Below are positions 58,543 to 64,000 of a stretch of 64,000 bases of DNA, in pieces (positions within the stretch are counted from its first letter, which is position 1; each line of letters starts with the position of its first letter). The position numbers and the translations under genes are program-made. Location: the NCBI GenBank assembly GCA_033807695.1, contig CM066302.1, positions 2,914,001 through 2,978,000 of the forward strand, written 5' to 3'. The DNA is from Daedaleopsis sinensis. Lineage: Eukaryota; Basidiomycota; Agaricomycetes; Polyporales; Polyporaceae. Below the pieces are notes generated by a model. That model was not told the origin of the DNA and did not search any database. It saw only the letters and a program-made list of their open reading frames with translations.

Positions 58543-59341
58543 ATGTACAAGCTCATCCGCCGCATATCCAGCTCCTTCTTCCCTCGCCCCGACAGGCCAT
58601 GGAGCGAAGACGGTACGTACTCGCAGCTCTTACCCGCGATCGACCAATGCACGCGTCTGACACGCGCCCTCCATCTCCATCTCATCTTCTCCGCCCGCCT
58701 TCTCGAACTGGTCTCGGAATCGGATTGATTTCATTTTGCGGACCACAGCCACGTCGACCGCCCCGCAGATCGGCCGGAAACGCAGGCTGAGCTCGACGGA
58801 GCCGGAGGAGGACCGCGAGTCGACCCCGGCGAAGAAGCACCGCGCTGAGTCCGAGGCCCAGTCCGTGCGGGATGAGGAGCAACGCAACCTTACTCCCCCT
58901 CAGCCGGCGAAGGAGACGGAGGAAGTAAAGGAGGTCACGAAGGGGGTGCAGGAGGTTGAGCTCGAGGAGGGGCAGACGAAACCCCCAGCAGAGACGAGCC
59001 AAGGGGAGAGCGAGAAGAGCGAGAGCGAGGTGGTCCCCGAGGCGGAGACGGCTGCAGAGGAGGCTGCGGCTATCCCTCTGCCCGACTCGCCGCAGGTGAA
59101 GGCCGCAGACGATGATCTCGACGCTGAGGGCGAGGAGGACGTCGAGGAGAAGGAGGGGGATGATGCGACCGATGCGACCGCCGTCGAAGACATCCCGTCG
59201 TCAGGGAAGGCGGACGAGCCCGTCTCCGTCGCTGAAGAAGATGAAGAAGTCCCCGGTCTCACGCTCCCCAGTGCGTCCCCAAAGAAGTCGAGCAAGGCGA
59301 AGACCCGCACCGCGACGAGGCAGACGGCCGTCGCGTCCTAA
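58543..59341 (+). CDS. Acidic disordered protein of unknown function
   Basis: Two exons (58543-58612 and 58749-59341) give 220 residues. The short first exon is MYKLIRRISSSFFPRPDRPW. The second is disordered, with very high Glu/Ala/Asp content, a basic KKHR cluster (TPAKKHRAESEAQ) that could be a nuclear localisation signal, and a basic C-terminus SPKKSSKAKTRTATRQ. No domain is recognised. High charge and low complexity suggest a nuclear or chromatin-associated role, but that is only inference. Confidence 0.6.
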
Positions 59342-60807
59342 TGGCTATCCTGGCCGGTATACCCTTTTTCCCCGGCCGACCGCCCCCACAACGATATATG
59401 TTCGTCCTGGCTCCCTCGGTCGTATCTCTTTCATTCATGGAACATAATGTATACTCACGCCGCGTTGCCGTTGTTGTCTGTACGATCCCCCGCTTCCGTT
59501 GCGTATTTCTAATGAGCTGCTTTCTTGCCTTCCCCCCTTCTCCGACTCGCCCGATATGCGTGCCCACGTCCTGAGCTGTCCCACTCTCGCCGTTCTCTCT
59601 CTTTCTCCTCATATTCACTGAAGCGACGCTCTAGCCTCTCTTCTCTGACTACCTCACATCGACGCAAAACTTTTATTGGTCCTGTGGAACAGGTAGTTCG
59701 GCGTCCCGGGCTATATCTGGCGTCCTCCGCGGCGGCTTCACATGGTCATGTCATAGCATCCATCGATCTCACAGGACCTTCCTGTCGTCTCCAGGGTGCT
59801 TCGGAGCCCAAGAGCAATCTGCTGAGGGGTGGTGGGGATCACGCGGTATGCTCTCGGGTCACGGATCTGTGAAAGTCATCGGCTGACATAGTTTCCCAAT
59901 CTTTCTAGCTTTCATGGTTTTCATTGTCCAAAGTCTACGACCTCCATGTGAAGCACTGTCTACGACGTGCCAAGGTATGCCGCAAGCGCAAGCGGATTAG
60001 ACAACACAGCGCTCATGCACTGTTTCATTGTATGTGTTATGGCTCAGTTGTGGTTGGCCATTGCTGATGAAACGTACATACATAGATTGATCTTTAGCTG
60101 CAGTAGTACGTTGTCGACGTGAGTGCCTTCTTGCTGAGGGACTGTGCTCAGCGTCAATGTCCAAGCAGAAGTGGCAACGCTCAAGGTAATTGTCACTGTG
60201 CTTCGCCGCCCCTACCGCCGTCACACAACACATTGATCAGCGTGTCTACAGATCTTCATACAATCCCTGCTACATCTGGACAGACGCTAGGGCTATCCGC
60301 TGCGCAGTAGAACTGTACTGCCTTGCGAGGCCGCGATTGCTCGGCGTTCTCAACTCCACTGGAAACATTAACTGTAATCTCTATCGACAATCGTCTAGAC
60401 CGACTCTACTGCCTTTCTTCACACACCTGGTGACAATGAGGCCTGAGGTGTTGTGTCTCATTTCGACCCAGGCTGACGTAGGCTCATCGTCAGCCTGACG
60501 CGCCGAGATGCGCAACAATGAAGTTTGTTCATACACTCGCTCGCGGCGGGCACGCATACACGAGGTGGGGCTCGCGTGTCAACCCGGACCTACCCCTGCG
60601 CTGCCGACCTCTCTGTTCTCACCTCAAGGCGCGACGAGTATAAGTGTTACCGCACGTAGAACCCTGTCAATCCCCTCCATTTGACCAGCGACTGTCCACC
60701 ATACCTACCCTCTTGCTGTCGCAGTTACAGGTCGCATCCACAGGCTGGCTGGCTCCCTCTGGCTCCTGCTACCAAATCAGTACTAGCGAATCTGGCTGCA
60801 AGTGAAG
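59342..60807. other. Intergenic, no gene recognised
   Basis: About 1.5 kb. A TATAAG at 60639-60644 lies about 165 bp before ATG 60808. The rest has only short open frames without a domain. Confidence 0.4.
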
Positions 60808-63069
60808 ATGCTTAGCTCGCTCTCTCGGCTCTTTCAGCCCAGCACCTCCTCTCTCCCTCTCCACCACCCGCGGGAATCCGACCCTCTCACTAGAACTGAC
60901 CCGAGCCGCAATGGCGACGAGACGACAACCGATGGCCAGCACAGCTCCGAGAACACCCATGGAGGACGGGATCCATGGCGCAGTACCGATGCGCACTCGG
61001 ACAGCACCCCGCTACTCACGCGGAAAGCCTCTTCGCGGCTCTCAAGCCCGCCCAACACACCGAGCGCGATGGACACACACTATCCGGCGCCACCACACGT
61101 GTTGTGGAAAACGACCGGGCTGCAGCAGAGTGGGCAGAACAGCCCCACGAAGTCCGTGGGCGGCTTGAGCATGGTCCTCACCACGCCCACCACGCCTGGG
61201 TGGGGCGCGCAGCCCATGAACCGGTCCGCGTCCTCGCCGTCGCTGCTTCTGAGCCCGTCGCACGCATCCGGGTCTGCTTCGCGCTCGCATTCGCCTCTGG
61301 CGGCGCATGCGCACCGGCCGACGTCCTCGCTCGGCAGGCAGAGTTCGAAGTCGGTGAGGCCGGCGGTCGATTCCATGTACGCGTCGGAGGACTCGGACGC
61401 GGAGAGCGAGCGCTCGCTGCGGAATGGCAATGGCAATGGCAATGGCGGGCATATCTCGTTGAAGCAGCTGTCGCCGATTCATGAGCAGCAGGTACCCTTC
61501 CCGCCTCATAGGAAGCTGTCCATGGACAGTGTACCAAGGACACCGGACTCGACGCGGACGTTTGACAGAATTAGTGAGTAGAATGCTTGATTGTTTCTCT
61601 TCTCGCGCGGCTGACAGGCAGCTGCTCCAGACGGGCTCAACCCGTTCATCAACCGTCCACTCAAACGCTCCCTAAGCCAAACCTCGACAAGCACCCACCG
61701 CTCCAACATTTCCTCCGCGACGCCGCCCGTGATCCCGCCTCTCGACCTCCGCCCGAACTTCCAGAACGTGATGGGCGTCCCGCACGGGCCAAACTCGCCT
61801 TCGTCCGCCCAGCCGATCCCGCGCAAGTCCCGCCTGCCCGCCCCGACGCTTCCCACCGTCGTCGGGAGCCCGCGCCAAACGAACAAGGTCTCGGTCATCT
61901 ACGAAGACGGCGCGAGCGCGCGGACGAGCAGCTTCATCACCGCGCGCTCGGTCTCGCTCGCGACGCCCATCGCGGAGCCCGGCCAGCGCTTCTCGTTCGG
62001 GCGCGAGCACGACTTCGGGAACGGGCCCGTCTACCTCGACCCGAGCTCCTTCGCCTCCGACAGCGCGCGGAACTCGAGCGAGATGGACGCGCGGCGGACC
62101 GAAGATACAGAGACAACGGAGACGGACGTGACCGACGCCACGCACCGCGCCCTCCCCGCGGGCCTGTACGACGCCGACCGCTCGGGCGGCGGGACCGACG
62201 GCGAGCAGGACTACGGCCAGGGCCATGAGCGCGGGTACTCGTACGGACAGCCACCCCCGCTCGTGCACTCGCGGCCGAACAGCCGCACAAGCCTCCGCCC
62301 GGGCAACCCCACGCCCCCCAGCACGCATTCGCGGGCGACCACCCCCTCGCACTCGCGCGCGGGCTCGCTGCTGACCGTGCCCGTCCCGCGCACGCGGCGC
62401 CCCCGCGACGCGGACGAGTCCTTCGCGGAGAAGCTCGAGACGCGCTGGCTGAAGGGCCTGTCGTACGGCTCGGGGCTCTTCGTGCACCCGCCGTCCGCGC
62501 AGAACGGGCTGACGTGCGCGTGTGTGCTGTTCTGGGCCGGGTTCGTCATGCCGTGGTGCTGGCTCATCGGCGGGTGGCTGCTCACGCGCGCGGGGGACGT
62601 GCCCGAGGAGGAGCGGGGCCCGTTGCTCCCCGTCTGGCGTGTGGACCGGCGGAGGGACGCGCGCGCGAATGCGAAGACGCGGAGACGGGACGCGGACTCG
62701 GACTCGGGGCGGAGGGAGGTTGCTAAGGCGGGGGACGGGAACGCCGCGGAGGAGACGGGCTTGGGTGTCAAGGAGGGCAAGAGGCCCGACAGGCCCGCGC
62801 CACGGGCAGACAACGACAACGCTAGGGATGCGGCGGAGCGACGGACAAAGTTCAAGTCGTGGTATCCCCTCCTCGCTCCCTCTGTCGAGTCGCTCGCGCC
62901 GTCGGACAGGAGCGGGGGGTCGATGCGCAGGCTGAAGAGGTACTGGCCGAGCTCGAGGAGAATCGACCCTTGGATCCGGAAGTGCCGAATCGCTGCCGCG
63001 GTGAGCGGAGTACTGATATTTGTGGCGTTCGTTGTCGCGATAGTGTTCGTTGTTCTATTGCATGCTTGA
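60808..63069 (+). CDS. Ser/Pro-rich protein with two C-terminal membrane segments
   Basis: Exons 60808-61573 and 61631-63069 give 734 residues. The first ~530 are disordered and rich in Ser, Pro, Thr and Arg (for example SSPNTPSA, RSASSPSLLLSPSHASGS), with a GNGNGNGG repeat near 61420. A conserved-looking domain begins FAEKLETRWLKGLSYGSGLF and runs into a first hydrophobic segment, ACVLFWAGFVMPWCWLIGGW. After a charged loop comes FKSWYPLLAPSVESLAPSDR and a terminal anchor AAAVSGVLIFVAFVVAIVFV. The layout suggests an integral membrane protein with a large phosphorylatable cytosolic arm. I do not recognise a named family. The start is ATG 60808, with a TATA-like box upstream. Confidence 0.78.
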
Positions 63070-63386
63070 CGATGCGGTATGATTGTGGAAACTACGATGC
63101 GTGTCCACATTTGACGCGGTTGCCACCCTCCTGAACAGTGTTACATCGCTTCGGACGTTTGCTGCCAGGTCAGTGGGATGTACGTATGTATGTATATATG
63201 TATCAATAGGCTTCTATGAAGTTGTTGTCACAACCCTCCCAACACTCGATGCGAATAATTCTCAACGATCTTACGGATGTGTTTCGGGTACGTACAGTTC
63301 GAGCGTGTCCGTCAATAAACGAAACATCTTCGTGAAGAACTTGTGCCCCGAGCAATCCTGCCTACGACAATGATACGAGAAGGTCT
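63070..63386. other. Convergent spacer, no gene recognised
   Basis: About 320 bp between convergent stop codons, containing a short TATG/TATA repeat near 63183-63205. Presumed 3' untranslated regions. Confidence 0.45.
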
Positions 63387-64000
63387 TCAAAGAAGAGCCT
63401 TCTGTTGCCCGTAACGTGGGCCTAGAAACTCGTGCAGCTCCCTGGCTATGAGAGGGATCAGTACTGCATTGTCCAATATCTTCACCTTAGCTGCGTATGA
63501 CGCACCGAATTCTCCAGGAGCCTCCTGCGGGATCAAATGGCCCGAATCGAGCAGGCGGACATGGGACGAGTTGACGGTCCGCCTCCAGGCGAGCATCCGT
63601 CGTATCTCCCTATCACTAAAGGAGTAGAGCGTGAGCGGTCAACGAAGCGCGATGTGGCCAGGACTGGGGCACTGACTTGGGCGGGAGTTTGTCCGCCATG
63701 ACCCAGCGTGTTTCGACGCTCTCGTCGAGCTGCGCGAGCAGCTCGAACGTCTCGTACGTGGCGTACTCCTCGGTGAAGCACGCCGCCTCCTGCACGCCGG
63801 GCATCTTGAGCTTCACCTGCCCGTCCGCGGCGTCGTAGAGGCCGCACTGGACGTAGACGTCGAGCGCTTTCGGGTCCCAGGCCTGGAAGAACGGGGTCGC
63901 GGCGAAGGCCTTGCGCGCCTCGGCTCTGTTGGTGTTGCAATTGAGTGTGGGCGGATGACTATGGGGTATGTTATCTTATGTAGGGGGGAATGACGTACCG
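63387..64000 (-). CDS. Alpha/beta hydrolase, C-terminal part (5' end outside window)
   Basis: Reading from the window edge, exons encode ARKAFAATPFFQAWDPKALD, VYVQCGLYDAADGQVKLKMP and CFTEEYATYETFELLAQLDE. The final exon carries HVRLLDSGHLIPQEAPGEFG. The His of DSGHLIPQE lies in the context of the catalytic His of alpha/beta hydrolases, close to the C-terminus. The end IARELHEFLG is a typical last helix. The nucleophile elbow must lie upstream, beyond the window. Similar fungal proteins are annotated as generic alpha/beta hydrolases; the substrate is unknown. Confidence 0.78.

Noticed and set aside
61672..62487. 271-residue open frame on the minus strand
   Set aside because: Antisense to the Ser/Pro-rich membrane protein; Arg/Ala-rich shadow with no motif.

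Overview
The window is nuclear DNA of a filamentous basidiomycete, most probably an Agaricomycete of the wood-decay (polypore-like) type. The genes are GC-rich in coding parts, carry many 50-60 bp GT-AG introns, sit on both strands with short gaps, and encode several lineage-typical families (DUF6593-like proteins, PDR/ABCG transporter, Rsc7/Swp82 subunit). I saw no tRNA, rRNA, transposon or CRISPR. Splice sites were placed by eye, by keeping reading frame and family motifs; where I checked the phases exon by exon I say so.

Layout. 1-711: C-terminal end of a WD40 protein. 2448-4464: secreted, probably GPI-anchored phosphoesterase/acid phosphatase. 4848-10081 (-): full-size PDR-type ABC transporter. 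11291-16309 (-): cohesin subunit SCC3/STAG, divergent from 16592-18415, the chromatin-remodelling subunit Rsc7/Swp82. 18718-19376 (-): RING-box protein RBX1, divergent from 19614-20812, tubulin cofactor C. 21919-23148 and 24963-25344 (-): two inverted paralogues of a small cysteine-rich family, flanking a conserved putative mitochondrial protein (23386-24345, -). 26217-37635: one giant 18-exon gene for a 3,478-residue Ser/Thr/Pro-rich protein with a PH-like domain and C-terminal coiled coils.

38274-42207 (-) holds three tandem DUF6593-like genes with different Gly/Asp-rich tails. 43388-53739 holds three tandem AMP-forming acyl-CoA synthetase/4-coumarate-CoA-ligase-like genes, all ending in a peroxisomal PTS1 signal (SKL, AKL, AKL). 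54632-55240 (-): a five-exon gene for an Asterix-like (PAT complex) ER membrane protein. 56249-58300: membrane-anchored pepsin-like aspartic protease. 58543-59341: acidic disordered protein. 60808-63069: Ser-rich protein with two C-terminal membrane segments. 63387-64000 (-): C-terminal part of an alpha/beta hydrolase.

Functionally the left half is mostly housekeeping (chromatin, cohesion, ubiquitin ligase, tubulin folding). The right half is accessory: tandem duplications of DUF6593-like proteins and of peroxisomal ligases, plus a protease and a hydrolase. The most unusual items are the giant PH-like protein, the cysteine-rich paralogue pair with a shared 42-nt central exon, and the two tandem arrays.
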